Positions 9,469 through 20,237 of a stretch of 64,000 bases of DNA are shown one piece after another. The notes under the pieces were generated by a model. The model saw only the letters and a program-made list of their open reading frames with translations, did not search any database and had not been told where the DNA came from. The DNA comes from Siphonodentalium dalli. Lineage: Eukaryota; Mollusca; Scaphopoda; Gadilida; Siphonodentaliidae. The stretch is from NCBI GenBank assembly GCA_032622095.1, contig CP136067.1:79014705-79078704 (forward strand). The letters run 5' to 3'. The position numbers were made by a program, and so were the translations under genes. The first letter of the stretch is position 1, and each line of letters begins with the position of its first letter.

Positions 9469-9758
9469 TATTATCCATCTGTATGTTTATCCAAATTTTG
9501 GGAATAAAACTTTTGTGGTTATTTTTGGTTTTTGTCGGCACTTAATTCTATATAATAGCCTGTATATAGATCATCAGAAAGCATGATTTGGAAAAGTAAA
9601 CACGGAAGTGAGAAAAAAAAAAACTCAATGCCGAAGTGAAACGTCTGCTAAAATCCATCAGTGTTGCGCGCGCATCACAATTTCACCGATTCATTTCGCA
9701 ATAGAGTTAATTCGTGACGTCACGGAGTCCCAATAAAAAAGTGATATTGTACAGTCGG

Positions 9759-9800
9759 GAGTCCAATATGACTTTCGGTAGTCCAATATGACTTTTTCCA
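9759..9800 (+). repeat. Two direct copies of AGTCCAATATGACTTT
   Basis: AGTCCAATATGACTTT occurs twice, 20 bases apart. It resembles the right arm of the hairpin at 9291-9468 (AGTCCAGTATGACTTTT) and may be a broken piece of the same family. Confidence 0.6.
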
Positions 9801-10530
9801 GGACTATCACGTGGCGGCTTTTGCCCAATCGGAAATGGTGTTAGTTAAGGGATGGATAATAATATATATTATACATCATTCGAAAGCATAGCCTCTCCCC
9901 TTCATGAATATTGCAGCATTTAACACTACTTTTGAGAACTAAGCGTTACCCTGTGCAAAGGTAACCCATTTTCTCGAAATTTGAATCAGTAACTTTCAAC
10001 ATTCGGTGCTATTGTAAGATTATGCCAGGATAAGAGAATAGCTTATATATTCATAGCAATGATTAATCAAAAGTGTTAATCATATCAATAGAACACGAAA
10101 GACCAGCCACTAGAGTTAAGAAAGCAGTATAGTGGCAATGAAACTGAATTAAACTTTTTTATTAACTCAGGAAGTAATAATAATTGCGGTTATTAAAACA
10201 AACCTGGTTGGAATAAGAGGCGAACGCTTAAATGGACCGAATTTTGAGATGGATAGGGGTGGTGTTGGTTTTCCAAAACCACAGTGGTTGTTTCGCGGAG
10301 GTTGAAACCCGACATGAATATCAACATGTTTTGTTCTAATTCCATATAACAAGAGAGATGGTCGCATAATACACATATATCCTTTGGGCCACATAATAAT
10401 TTCTGATCTTGGTGTACAAATATTTTCTTTCCTATATATTTAGATTCCAATAAATATTTGACAATTATAACCGCGTGCAGTGAGAAAGTGACCGTTTAGC
10501 ATTAAGCGGATGCGTTAATTTTTCTAGAAC
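9801..10530. other. No gene seen
   Basis: There are overlapping minus-strand frames of 75 and 85 codons (10167-10450) without motifs. GGATGCGTTAA at 10508 echoes the termini of the MITE at 1142. Confidence 0.45.
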
Positions 10531-10534
10531 TTAA

Positions 10535-11014
10535 AGGTACTCAATCCGATAAAACTCCTCTCAATTACTATTTCAATGGCTTCGGGGGTCAAAAATATTT
10601 GATTCGAGTCGAGGAAGTCACCCATCAAAGCTCAGAATTGTTAGATATCGATTTTAGAAATCTATTATTTTTCATTATCGGGAATACTTTCTGGCCCAGA
10701 ACTCAGTCAAAATTGCGTTATTATTACCACTTGATTTTAGAGTTATCCATCCTTGTCTGTTCGAATAGATTTTGGTGTACACATCCCGAGCAGATTACGG
10801 CAGTTGAAGGCAATTATTAGTACTCATCTCGAGTAAATAACAAATTTCAAAAATCAATATCTAATAACTCTGAGCTTTGTTTGATGGGTTCCTCGATTCG
10901 AATCAAATATTTTTTACCCCCAAAGCCAAAGAAATAGTAATATAGGACCCTCTGATCGGATTGTTGTTGTTGTGATCTGTTGAGATGGGGACCCTCTGTT
11001 CGGATTGAGTACCT
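10535..11014. mobile_element. MITE family J, copy 2 (TTAA-flanked, intact ends)
   Basis: AGGTACTCAATCCGA at the left and TCGGATTGAGTACCT at the right are perfect 15-bp inverted ends, flanked by TTAA at 10531-10534 and 11015-11018. A longer internal inversion links ATTTCAATGGCTTCGGGGGT..TTTGATTCGAGTCGAGGAA (10569-10611) with its near-complement at 10890-10938. The 480-bp element is non-coding. Confidence 0.85.
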
Positions 11015-11159
11015 TTAATTGAGAGTTATATGGGTGGTAAAAGAACGATGTTATGCTTATTTCCGATAATGCGCAACTGCCACTGTGAGCTCATATTTTT
11101 GTTGTAACTACAATGTACTTCCGAAGAGCTATATACAGATCTAGAGCAGTTTCATGTCA

Positions 11160-11246
11160 TATAACGCGAGGTCCAGACCTAATTTTCTGGACTCGTTTCG
11201 TAAATTCCGCTATAAACTGGGGACTCGTTGTAGATCCTCTATATAT
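11160..11246 (-). repeat. Half copy related to the G.A-mismatch hairpins
   Basis: On the minus strand the order ATATAGAGGAT..CAACGAGT..26 bases..GAAACGAGT matches the left arm of 918-1088. The two ACGAGT sites (plus-strand ACTCGT at 11191 and 11223) have the same 32-base spacing although the 26 intervening bases differ widely. The matching second arm is missing; instead a short ordinary hairpin, GGTCCAG/CTGGAC, follows. Confidence 0.5.
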
Positions 11247-11377
11247 AGTTTAGTTGAGGGACATCTCAACGTGCCTTTTCGAGTTCGGGTTTAGAGTGTA
11301 GGCCCTATATAAGTCAGTTTGATGTAAATTTAGTATATATATATCATATATTATTATTATTATTATTATTAACAAGT

Positions 11378-12874
11378 ATGGAGTTATGGCGAGAGGCGTT
11401 ATGGGTGAAACTTATGAGAACCGGAATCAACGGCAAGATATTTAATATAATCCGGAACATGTACCAGGCTACAAAGTCTTGCGTAGTCAGCAATGGTCGG
11501 TTGTCAGATTATTTTGTAAGTAACGTAGGGGTAAAACAAGGCGAAAACCTATCCCCTCTCCTGTTCTCTATTTACTTAAATGATCTGGAAGATTTTCTAG
11601 AAAATTGCGTTACCGAGGGGTTAAACTATCTTAACGATCGAGTTTTCCATGAATTAGAGATTTATCTCAAACTATGGTGCATCTTATATGCAGATGATAC
11701 TGTTTTGTTTGCGGACAATCCTTATGAGATGCAACGAATTTTAGATGCCTTCTCTGACTATTCAGAGTCTTGGGAGCTCAAAATTAACACTCAAAAAACT
11801 AAGGTAATGATCTTCACCAACAAGAAATTGAGTTCTCCCCCAAATTTCATGCTTTGTGGTGATAAATTAGATATAGTCGAACAGTTTCCTTATTTAGGCA
11901 TTGAATTATTTTATAACGGACGATTCTGTCGGGCAATCAAGTCGATAAAAATGAAATCGACAAAAGCTATGTACGGACTCCTGTCCAAGGTGAGAAATCT
12001 TCACCTATCTGCAGACTTAGCATTAAAACTTTTTGATTACCTCATACAACCCATTCTGTTATATGGATGTGAATTATGGGGCTTTGAGAATACTCGCGAT
12101 ATCGAGGCTGTCCATCTCAAATTCTGTAAGCTCCTAACGAACATGAAAATGAGTACTCCAAATTATATGGTTTATGGTGAGCTTGGAAGATGGCCATTGC
12201 GTGTTGAAATTGACAAAAGAATGACCTCATTTTGGAGCCGCCTAATGACGAAAAACAAAAGTAATCACCCCTTCATATTGTACAAGTTAATTTTAGCTAT
12301 GAAAGGCGGTGGCAAAAGAATACGATACCTTGATCACATTGAAGACATTTTTGTGCGTGCGGATTGCGAAGACAACTGGAAAACACAGTTACCCGTTTCG
12401 AATTCTAAACTTCAATATATGCACAAAAAACTACTTGGCAATTTTTTTCTCCAGTGGAATAATGAAGTTTCTCAATCGTCACGAGGAGAATTTTATCGTA
12501 ACCTGAAAAAATGTCCTTCGCTTAGTCGTTTTTATGTTGAATGTCCCTTTAATTCAATTATCTCGCTACAGAGAATTCGTACATCAAATCATAGATTAGG
12601 CGTTGAAACTATGAAGTGGGCAAAATCTAAGAACCAAAAGAAAGGGATATCTGGAATTGGCTCATGTCAGTTATGTGGCGCCATCATGTGCGATGAATAT
12701 CATTTTGTAATATTTTGTCCAAATTTACGTGAATACCGCATGAAATATATTGACGAATCGATCTGGAAAAATCCATCGCGAGAGTCTTTTTATGGCTTAT
12801 TAAATTCTTCTGACACAATGAAGCTAAACAAACTTTCAAACTTTATAAAAATCGGATTGAAACAATTTAAATAA
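11378..12874 (+). CDS. Non-LTR retrotransposon reverse transcriptase, N-terminally truncated
   Basis: This is the C-terminal half of a LINE ORF2 protein, 498 codons without interruption. It would copy element RNA into DNA at the target site. The thumb-side landmarks are in order: GVKQG..LSPLLFSIYLNDL (residues about 52-70), the catalytic YADD box (residues 104-107, bases 11687-11698), the KTKVMIF and YLGIEL blocks, and a C-terminal cysteine-histidine motif C430-x2-C433-x8-H442-x4-C447. The endonuclease domain and the first RT motifs, including the first catalytic aspartate, are absent, so it cannot be autonomous. The chosen start is only the first ATG after the truncation. Family membership (Jockey/CR1/Nimb-like group) is by general resemblance; the exact clade is unknown. 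The clean frame suggests a young insertion. Confidence 0.85.
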   Translation: MELWREALWVKLMRTGINGKIFNIIRNMYQATKSCVVSNGRLSDYFVSNVGVKQGENLSPLLFSIYLNDLEDFLENCVTEGLNYLNDRVFHELEIYLKLWCILYADDTVLFADNPYEMQRILDAFSDYSESWELKINTQKTKVMIFTNKKLSSPPNFMLCGDKLDIVEQFPYLGIELFYNGRFCRAIKSIKMKSTKAMYGLLSKVRNLHLSADLALKLFDYLIQPILLYGCELWGFENTRDIEAVHLKFCKLLTNMKMSTPNYMVYGELGRWPLRVEIDKRMTSFWSRLMTKNKSNHPFILYKLILAMKGGGKRIRYLDHIEDIFVRADCEDNWKTQLPVSNSKLQYMHKKLLGNFFLQWNNEVSQSSRGEFYRNLKKCPSLSRFYVECPFNSIISLQRIRTSNHRLGVETMKWAKSKNQKKGISGIGSCQLCGAIMCDEYHFVIFCPNLREYRMKYIDESIWKNPSRESFYGLLNSSDTMKLNKLSNFIKIGLKQFK

Positions 12875-13079
12875 CTATTCAAATATTTGGCGATCGTGGT
12901 GCTTATATGTGTGTGCGTCTGTATGTGTGAACATGCAGACATACATATATGTGAAGATCACGTCGTAGATTCCTTATTCATAGTACAACTATGCATATTA
13001 TGTTACTATTTGTATGGCTTCCACGTGTTTTAGATATGCAAAATTCCATAACGAATATCGAGTGTGCCATAATACAATG

Positions 13080-13152
13080 TCTATGTGTATGTGTTTATAT
13101 ATGTATATATATGTATATATATGTATGTGTGTGTATGTATATGTATATATAT

Positions 13153-13186
<34 letters not shown>

Positions 13187-13345
13187 GTTGTATATGTATG
13201 TGTGTGTATATATATATGTATAAGTGTGTATGTGTATGTATGTGTTTGTATGCATGTATATTTGTACATATGTATGTATGTTTGTGTGTGTAGGTATGTG
13301 CATGAGTATGTATACGTATATAATATGTGTGTATTTATAAGTGTG
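13080..13345. repeat. Compound (GT)n/(TA)n microsatellite
   Basis: A mixture of TATG, TATA and TGTG repeats. Long ORFs of up to 122 codons on both strands here are low-complexity by-products. It lies within the LINE 3' region. Confidence 0.9.
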
Positions 13346-13814
13346 TGTAAACATTATATGAGTCAATTTAATTACAGATAATAATCATGTACGTAATATT
13401 GGTACATCATTATTTACAACAACTTGGTTTCCAAAAAGAAAATGAGAAAACAGTACTATATATTCTAACCATGATGTATATTTATGTAATTTCTTCTTCT
13501 TTTTTTCCCGGTTCGCTTAGAATCTTTAAATAAGTCTATCGAGATCTGTATTGTTCTATTCCGGACATGTTAATGCAATATTGGACCGTAACTGATTATT
13601 ATCTGCATTGTATTCTGTCTATGTATACCCCGGAAAGTTCTAATTTGTATATAGTGTATATATGTTTTCTCATGTACCATGTATTATAATGGCTGAGAAT
13701 AAAGCATTACTTACTTAGTAATAATAATAGCAGTGCAATCTGACTCTGTTGACGTGTTATAACGACTTTTTTATTGTGATATAACAGCTCGATTCACCTA
13801 TAGCTGTTGGTGTG

Positions 13815-13872
13815 ATGGATCCGAAAACCTTATATCCATTGATTAATAAATGTGTGCTACGGTATAAGAAGG
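13815..13872 (+). CDS. Possible short first coding exon (speculative)
   Basis: ATGGATCCG starts 19 open codons (MDPKTLYPLINKCVLRYKK) that run directly into GGTAAGT, a near-consensus 5' splice donor at 13873-13878. I do not recognise the peptide. I cannot see a matching acceptor and second exon with any confidence, and the stretch is bounded by repeats. It is recorded only because the donor is strong. Confidence 0.12.
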
Positions 13873-13879
13873 GTAAGTA

Positions 13880-14485
13880 CCTGTTCAATACATTTTTCAT
13901 TTTAGAATTTGGGAGTATATAGACTTAGCGTTCTTGTGTGTTCGCCCAAAAGTTTTCGGGGAGTGAGAATCCAACCCCGCGAGCATAATGACGCAACAAG
14001 TCATTTTTCACCGAGGTGTTCCCCTTTCTTGACGTAAAAAAATTGGACAATTTTAGTTTGTTTACCGTCATTGTGTAAACAACTCCTGCTGCAATTTATA
14101 ATGTATAGAATTGAAACTTTATGATATTCTTACTCATATAATACTAATATACAAAATGTATATGGACGACAGAAACAAAATCATTTTTCTTAGTTGTTTC
14201 CCTTTCTCTACTTTTTACCATTCTAATTGCCAATCTTTGAATAAATTTTACCAAAGTTTGATAAAAAAAATTCCAAAAAAGCCAACCTCTTAAGAAAACC
14301 ACCTATTTTCGGGGACGTGTATAGACGGCAACCTTTTGTTACATTTGTTATGTAGCTACTCCAAACAATTTTCAATAGGCGCTATAAAAGTTGTCAGCAT
14401 TATGCTTTGCCATGTTTGTTGTGGGAATATACATGAATGCTTACCACTGTTGTCCATAACGCAACCAATGTGCGTGTGTCCTTTA
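13880..14485. other. No gene seen
   Basis: Two frames of 60 and 90 codons (14111-14293 and 14336-14608) have no motifs. The second overlaps the end of repeat C. Confidence 0.45.
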
Positions 14486-14995
14486 TGGTGCGTCCACATG
14501 AAGCTGCAAGAAAATATCTGCAAGAAAATATCAGGTACAATTGTACCCTGTTATTTTCTTGCTGCAAAGATTACGCTCGTGCAAACGCGGCGGTTTAGAT
14601 ATCGTTGATTGAGCTCAATCATAACAGTATTAGTCGTGGTGGTTCAAGTGAATTGCGTCCGGTAAACAACCTATAGTCCATATTGGCAATTCATTACATT
14701 GTGAAATTCCAACTCAAGATATATTACCTCAGTCGGTGGGATGAGGCACCCACCGACCTGAAGTCACGTTGCTACTCTCGTGCATAAAAACCTCCGATAT
14801 GTGATAAAATGGTCAAGTCATTTGGAAATAGGTTCACGCCTGTTATAATTTCAAAGTACATGCATATGTGGGATGACAAAAATTATTATGGTTTTGTGGC
14901 AATCGGATGACCCCATCCCCACCGAGACCCCATATGAAGTTTTCTAGAGTTGTCGATTTTGCTTGGTTCGTGGGGTTGTGGTGTATATTACATTA
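14486..14995 (-). repeat. Dispersed repeat C, minus-strand copy
   Basis: Reverse complement of 6810-7330. Visible anchors are CTGTTATTTTCTTGCTGCAA, GGTTCAAGTGAATTGCGTCCGG, TCGGTGGGATGAGGCACCCACCGAC and GTACATGCATATGTGG. Confidence 0.75.
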
Positions 14996-15036
14996 TCAAA
15001 TATACAGGAATACTTTCTGGCCCAGAACTATAAAAA

Positions 15037-15117
15037 AAATTGCCAGTACCGGTACCGGAACCGCGGTACTAGCAAAGTATCGATACCGGTACCGGCATGT
15101 GTGGTACCGGCGGTACT
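15037..15117. repeat. GGTACCGG-rich short repeat
   Basis: About seven copies of GGTACCGG- or CCGGTACC-like octamers in 80 bases, many self-complementary. Confidence 0.75.
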
Positions 15118-15135
15118 TTGAGAAGCCCGATTCCA

Positions 15136-16242
15136 CCTAGATCATCATGTGATCGACCATACATGGGGTGTGATGACCTGGTTGAATTACGAGCGGTTTG
15201 ATGGATCACTTCTGTCTTCGAGCTAGATTATACTTATGCTATTTAATGACATGTTTCTAACGTGGAGGGGTAGATATTCTTGAGACCCCACTACTCTTCA
15301 ATTCACACCAAGTTCTCAGCTGTCATGTTCGGATGTCATGTACCCATAGCCATAATATATGGTTTATTTTGTGTATACTAGTATAATATAGTTATTTTCA
15401 GTACCTTTATATACCAGTAGTGTGGATAACAATGCACATATATAAATATGTGTATATGTATATTGATTCAACGGATTCAGTGGTTTTGTTCATTAGTCTA
15501 TCAAATTTGCGGGGGAAACATGGCCACCAGCAGTACACCCTGCCAAATTTCAAATTTGAATCAATTGGCGCACCCTGCAGCCAGCATTTATTGGAGAACT
15601 GTTTCTCATGTGGATATTTTGGGTCACCACTAGATGGGAGCCATATTTTTTTCTCAAACTTTCCTTGTGAAAACATCACTGCCAGGGGTGATCTTGAGAG
15701 TAATCTATATTTTTCCGAATTTCGTTAAAACATGACCACAGGCAGCAATTTTGTATCTTACTCTTTGTATGACTGAATTATTTAGCACCTCTACAGACCA
15801 CATCCCTCATCTGATAGTCACCAAACTTCATATTGATCTTCGGGGTGACCACTAGATGGGAGCTATCGAATGAATTGAATTTCTTTGGAAAACGTGGCCG
15901 CTAGCAGCCATCTTCTATTTTGGTTTTTATATACATATATCTCTTCGTGCGGATAGCCAGTATTACTTGGGTAGTTCGACTTTCCACATTCCTATCATCA
16001 TTTGAAATATAAAAATTTACCTGATACATGAGTCCAATGAAAATTAACAAGCATCCATAAATTAAATTTACCTATGATCCTATTATTCCTCACAATCACA
16101 TGCACCCTTCAAAATTTTGTTTCGTCGTATCTAATTTTTAATGACCCCTATGGTAATATTGATATAGATACATTTGTCAAACATTTCTTTGTACAATATA
16201 CAGGTATAAAGTTTGTAACTAAATCTAGAAATATATAATACT
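15136..16242 (+). repeat. Segmental direct repeat M, copy 1
   Basis: Starts CCTAGATCATCATGTGATCG and matches 19099-20237 in the same orientation. It includes the distinctive stretches TTCTAACGTGGAGG, CAACGGATTCAGTGGTTTTG and ACATGGCCACCAGCAGTACACCCTG. Copy 1 lacks about 95 bases present in copy 2 near 19640-19760 and has about 75 bases (around 16030-16105) that copy 2 lacks. ORFs of 61-102 codons inside are not conserved as proteins. Confidence 0.8.
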
Positions 16243-16690
16243 AGCTGATGTACTCGACTTCGTTCGGGCTATTTAGGGATTTCTTTGTGATCGCCTTCAT
16301 CTGGGCAGTACCCGGTATATACAGCATCTGGACAAACTATTTTTCAATTGGTCCAGAAACATGCCTATATCAGCACGTTCCATGACATGGTCGCACGTGA
16401 AATTGGACCCGTCCATATTGCTCCCGGGATCGAAGTAGTCCTACACACAAATTTTAGTCCCATCGGTCAAGGTCCAGAAACATGCCTATGAGCGAGGTCA
16501 GGTTGACACGTTAAATACCAAATCCGAGTCGGATCGGTCGAGCAGTGTTCGAGTCTATAACACACATGTGCATACATGCATGCATTCATACATACAGACA
16601 TATATTCCAAAATGTATAATCGATAGCTACAAGAATTCTATGACAAATAGTTCACGGGCGACCTGATGCATGCATCTTAATTTTCTCTGT
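16243..16690 (-). mobile_element. Tract element G, copy 1
   Basis: Plus strand begins CTAGCTGATGTACTCGACTTCGTTCGGGC and ends with a CATACATACAGACA tract, TCCAAAATGTATAATCG and a short tail to TGCATGCATCTTA. It matches 20739-21190 closely. The layout (a CCGACTTCGTCCGGGC-like head, a CAGACA tract and TCCAAAATATA) is shared with the H elements, so I draw it on the minus strand to match them. The class is unknown; similar layouts occur in non-autonomous retroelements of other invertebrates. Confidence 0.65.
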
Positions 16691-16777
16691 GAACATGCAG
16701 TCGATCAACAGAGGGGACATACCAAGTAATATCAATCACAATACTTAGTGTCACTGCTCGTCGATATGTTGTACTAA

Positions 16778-17270
16778 ACAGAATAAAATGCCTAGATACA
16801 AAAATCTTATCTTTCATTCAGATATATTATCACACTTACACAAATTTACAATCATTCGGATAATGCCACTAGCACAATTTGTTGAGCCACTTTTGTTTTT
16901 CTTTCGCAATTTGCGAAATTTGCTCACGGCAGCGTGAACACTGTTCGGATTCACGTTTCCGTTGAAAAATATGAAGAAACCTAACTTTATCAAGTTAGGA
17001 TCCCCCCATCCGATTTGACGTCAAATTGTTCAAAATTTTCCAATTTACACTTAACAGGCAATAGAACATAAACATTAATATTAATTTCAATCAATGGCTG
17101 CATTTTTTGAAAGGCGATATCTGACCACAGATATTTCACATGAATGAGTTCATAAAATCGATATAACACGAACACACGGTAGCTTGATGGTGTCAGATTG
17201 GATGCTTCGTCTTTCATTGGAACCTAAACAGAAAACCTCACCTCTCAACTTTCGTACTTTGACTGTCTGA
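16778..17270 (-). repeat. Dispersed repeat E, minus-strand copy
   Basis: Reverse complement of 8401-8815, from AACAGAATAAAATGCCTAGATAC to ACTTTCGTACTTTGACTGTCTG. It has an extra insertion of about 80 bases relative to the plus-strand copy. A 75-codon frame (16990-17217) shares its first ~27 residues with the other copy. Confidence 0.75.
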
Positions 17271-17767
17271 ATATTTATTTATTTCGCCCAATTTGGGCGT
17301 TTCTCTGATGGCTGTTTTTCATCTGACGTGTTTGTCGGATAAATGATGTGGAGGATTTATGTAAATGTTAGCCCAAACTACAGTTCCAAGTAACGATGAT
17401 TTTGTTGTTTATTTTGAGGAATAATACCACATCAGATGAATTCAGCCCAAATATGTTAACAGTTGTCGTGTAAAACATTTGCAGTTGGTTAGCGTTATTT
17501 AGTATTTGTGGATGTCATTTAACATGGGGAAAATAGACTACTGCGCTTGAACGAGCATGTGAATTTGTCGTTTTTAATGTATAGCAACTTGATAATCAAT
17601 AACAGAGGCATTCTCTGTCAAATACAGTCGCTCTATTTACGGTATTAATTGCGGAACTTTCTACGTAAACTACGCGTAAACGGGTACATACTGTAAATTA
17701 TAGAAGGTGTCGGAATCGGCCTAATCGCCCCAGGGCCAACTCGCCCCAGTCGACGTGTGCCAATTCG
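17271..17767. other. No gene seen; small palindrome
   Basis: CGCCCAATTTGGGCG at about 17285-17299 is a perfect palindrome. Nothing else is recognisable. Confidence 0.5.
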
Positions 17768-18230
17768 GTACTCACTATAAAATGTATCCGAGGCTGAGTC
17801 CGGATCGGAATAAAAGGTGTATACGGGTGTTATATAGCGATTGGTCCGTTGTTTCTCAATGAATATTATTGAAATTTGGTGTATATGTCCGGGCTGGGAC
17901 ATGGAATACAACAACGTTTGAATTGTTTTTAAATTTACAAATTTTTTTATTTTATTCATTTTTTTTCGTTCTGAAACACACTATAAAGTGTATGCGACCG
18001 GCTCCAAACTAAAAGGTGTGAGCGGACTTGATGTCGCATTATCTTCTTTGTTTATAAATGGACAAGACTGAAATATAGTACAGATGTCTGGGTTATGACA
18101 TGGACAACATTAACGTTTGAATTGTTCTTAAATTCACAAATTTGTTGATTTTATTCAACTTTTCGTTCTTTCATTCTATAAAGTGTAAACGGTCGGCCCC
18201 ATTTAAAAGGTTAAGCGGCTTATGTGCTTA
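17768..18230 (+). repeat. Degenerate ~200-bp tandem repeat
   Basis: CTATAAANTGTATNCGA..GG..AAAAGGTGTNNNCGG recurs near 17776, 17980 and 18178. The block ACATGGANNACAACNNTAACGTTTGAATTGTT..TTTTATTCA occurs near 17902 and 18100. That gives about two and a half units of roughly 200 bases. Confidence 0.7.
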
Positions 18231-18345
18231 GTGTTATAGGTAATCGGATTAAGTAATTGGCGACTCTAAACTATTGTGTTTTCGGGTATTTGAGCTTTTT
18301 TGTGAAATAATAATTGAGGACGTGAATACATTTATTTTAAATGAT

Positions 18346-18685
18346 AACTTTATTTAATGATAATAAACACATAGAATATAATAACGAACACGAGACATAC
18401 ATAATTTATAAACTGTTAACAAAAGATATCAAATTCAATACATGACAAAGATGACTCAGTGGAGTTTATAAAGTGCACATAAAAACATTGAGGTAAGAAT
18501 CTTTTTAAGGAATGCAACTTTATTTAATGATAATAAACACATAAATTAAAATAACAAACATGAGACATACATGATTTATAAACTGTTAACAAAAGATATC
18601 AAATTCAATACATGACAAAGATGACTCAGTGAAGTTTATAAAGTGAACATAAAAATATTAAGGTAAGAATCTTTTTAAGCATTAT
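18346..18685 (+). repeat. 170-bp tandem duplication
   Basis: AACTTTATTTAATGATAATAAACACAT starts at 18346 and again at 18516; both continue through AAAAGATATCAAATTCAATACATGACAAAGATGACTCAGTG to GGTAAGAATCTTTTTAAG. There are only a few substitutions, so the duplication is fairly recent. Confidence 0.9.
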
Positions 18686-18689
18686 ATAT

Positions 18690-18870
18690 ATATACTAAAC
18701 CGTTTAGCACAGACCACAGTCCACTTCACTCATCCGATCATCACCAAACTTCATATTTATCTTGATATTGATCTATCAGATGAGAGCTATCAAATATTTG
18801 AATTTCATAGGAAAAAATGATCGCCAGCGTCCATATTGCATTTACGTTATATGTTATCGCGTCATGTCGA
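18690..18870 (+). repeat. Fragment of repeat M
   Basis: ACAGACCACAGTCC..TCATCACCAAACTTCATATTNATCTT..GATGAGAGCTATC is an extra diverged copy of a module found near 15795-15870 and 19860-19935. Confidence 0.6.
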
Positions 18871-19098
18871 TATATAGTATTACTTAGAAATTTCACCTTT
18901 CCAGATTCATAATTGCTCCATTGACTGTAACAGATGACATTATTCCCCTCTTCGGATAGAGTGTCACTGAAACTTTATTTTGTCAGACTGTCTGTATAGT
19001 CACTGATTATATGTGGCAATAATCTGTAATAAGATGTAGCACTATTTTATTTTATATTTACATGTCGTGCTGTTTTATACAATAATTCTAATTCCCCC

Positions 19099-20237
19099 CT
19101 AGATCATCATGTGATCGACCATACATCGCGCGCGAGGACCTGGTCGAATTAAGGGGGGTTTTATGGGTCACGTCTGTCCTCAATCTAGATTATACTTATG
19201 CCATTTAATGGCATGTTTCTAACGTGGAGGGTTAGATATGCTTGAGACACCACCACTCTTCAATTCACACCAAGTTATCAGCTGTCATGTTCGGATATTA
19301 GAACCCATAGCCATGATATATGGTTTATTTTATGTATACTAGTAATATAGTTATTTTCAGTACCTTTATATACCAGTACTGTGAATAACAATGCATATAA
19401 ATGAATCCATGTATACATGTATATTGATTCAACGGATTCAGTGGTTTTGTCCATCAGTCTATCAAATTTGCGGGGAAAACATGGCCACCAGCAGTACACC
19501 CTGCTAAATTTCAAATTTGAATCAATTTGCGCACCCTGCAGCCAGCTTTTATTGGAGAACTTTTTCTCATGTGGATATTTTTGGGTCACCGCTAGATGTG
19601 AGCCATATTTTGTTCTCAAACTTTCCTTGTGAAGACATCACTGCCAGCGGTTATCTTGAATTTTACTATTTTTATGGATAAATAATTTGGTTGATCCTAC
19701 AGACGACACCCCTTGTCCGATCGTCACCAGATTCCACAATGATCTTCTGGATAACCAGGGTGAGAGTAATCTAATTTTCCCGAATTTCGTTTAAAAACAT
19801 GACCACAGGCAGCAATTTGGTATCTTACTTTTTTGCATGACTGAATTGTTTAGCAACTGTACAGACATATCCCTCATCTGATAGTCACCAAACTTCATAT
19901 TGATCTTCGGGCTGACAACTAGATGGGAGCTATCGAATGCTTTGAATTTTTTTGGAAAACATTGTCGCCAGCAGTCATCTTCTATTTTGGTTTTTATATA
20001 CATGTATATCTCTTCATGCATGCGGATAGCCAGTATTACGTAGGTACTTCAACTTTCCGCATTCCTGTCATCATTTGAAATATAAAAATTTACCTGATAC
20101 ATGCACCCTTCAAAATTTGTTTCGTCGTATCTATTTTAATGACCCGTATGGTAATATTGATATAGATATATTTGTCAAACATTGCTTTGTACAATATACA
20201 GGTATTTAGTATGTTACTAAATCTGGAAATATATAAT
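19099..20237 (+). repeat. Segmental direct repeat M, copy 2
   Basis: Second copy of 15136-16242, ending AATATATAATAG directly before element H1. Where copy 1 passes straight into element G, this copy has H1 in between. Confidence 0.8.

Larger units (their letters stand above)
11345..13712 (+). mobile_element. 5'-truncated non-LTR retrotransposon (LINE)
   Basis: The insertion appears to begin at a TTA-rich stretch (11347-11372), contains the reverse transcriptase ORF 11378-12874 and a long 3' region with GT/TA microsatellites, and ends GGCTGAGAATAAAGCATTACTTACTTAG at about 13690-13717, followed by TAATAATAATAG. The end contains AATAAA and a short ACTT repeat in place of poly(A), as in CR1/L2-like elements. 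A piece of the same 3' end lies inverted at 26360-26432. The TTA and TAA tracts at the two sides may be target sequence. Confidence 0.7.

Noticed and set aside
11160-11246. Third complete G.A-mismatch hairpin
   Set aside because: The second arm is absent and the visible local hairpin is Watson-Crick; reported only as a half copy.
12991-13381. ORFs up to 122 codons on both strands
   Set aside because: They read through TATG/GTGT microsatellite; the products are Tyr/Ile/Cys/Val low-complexity strings.
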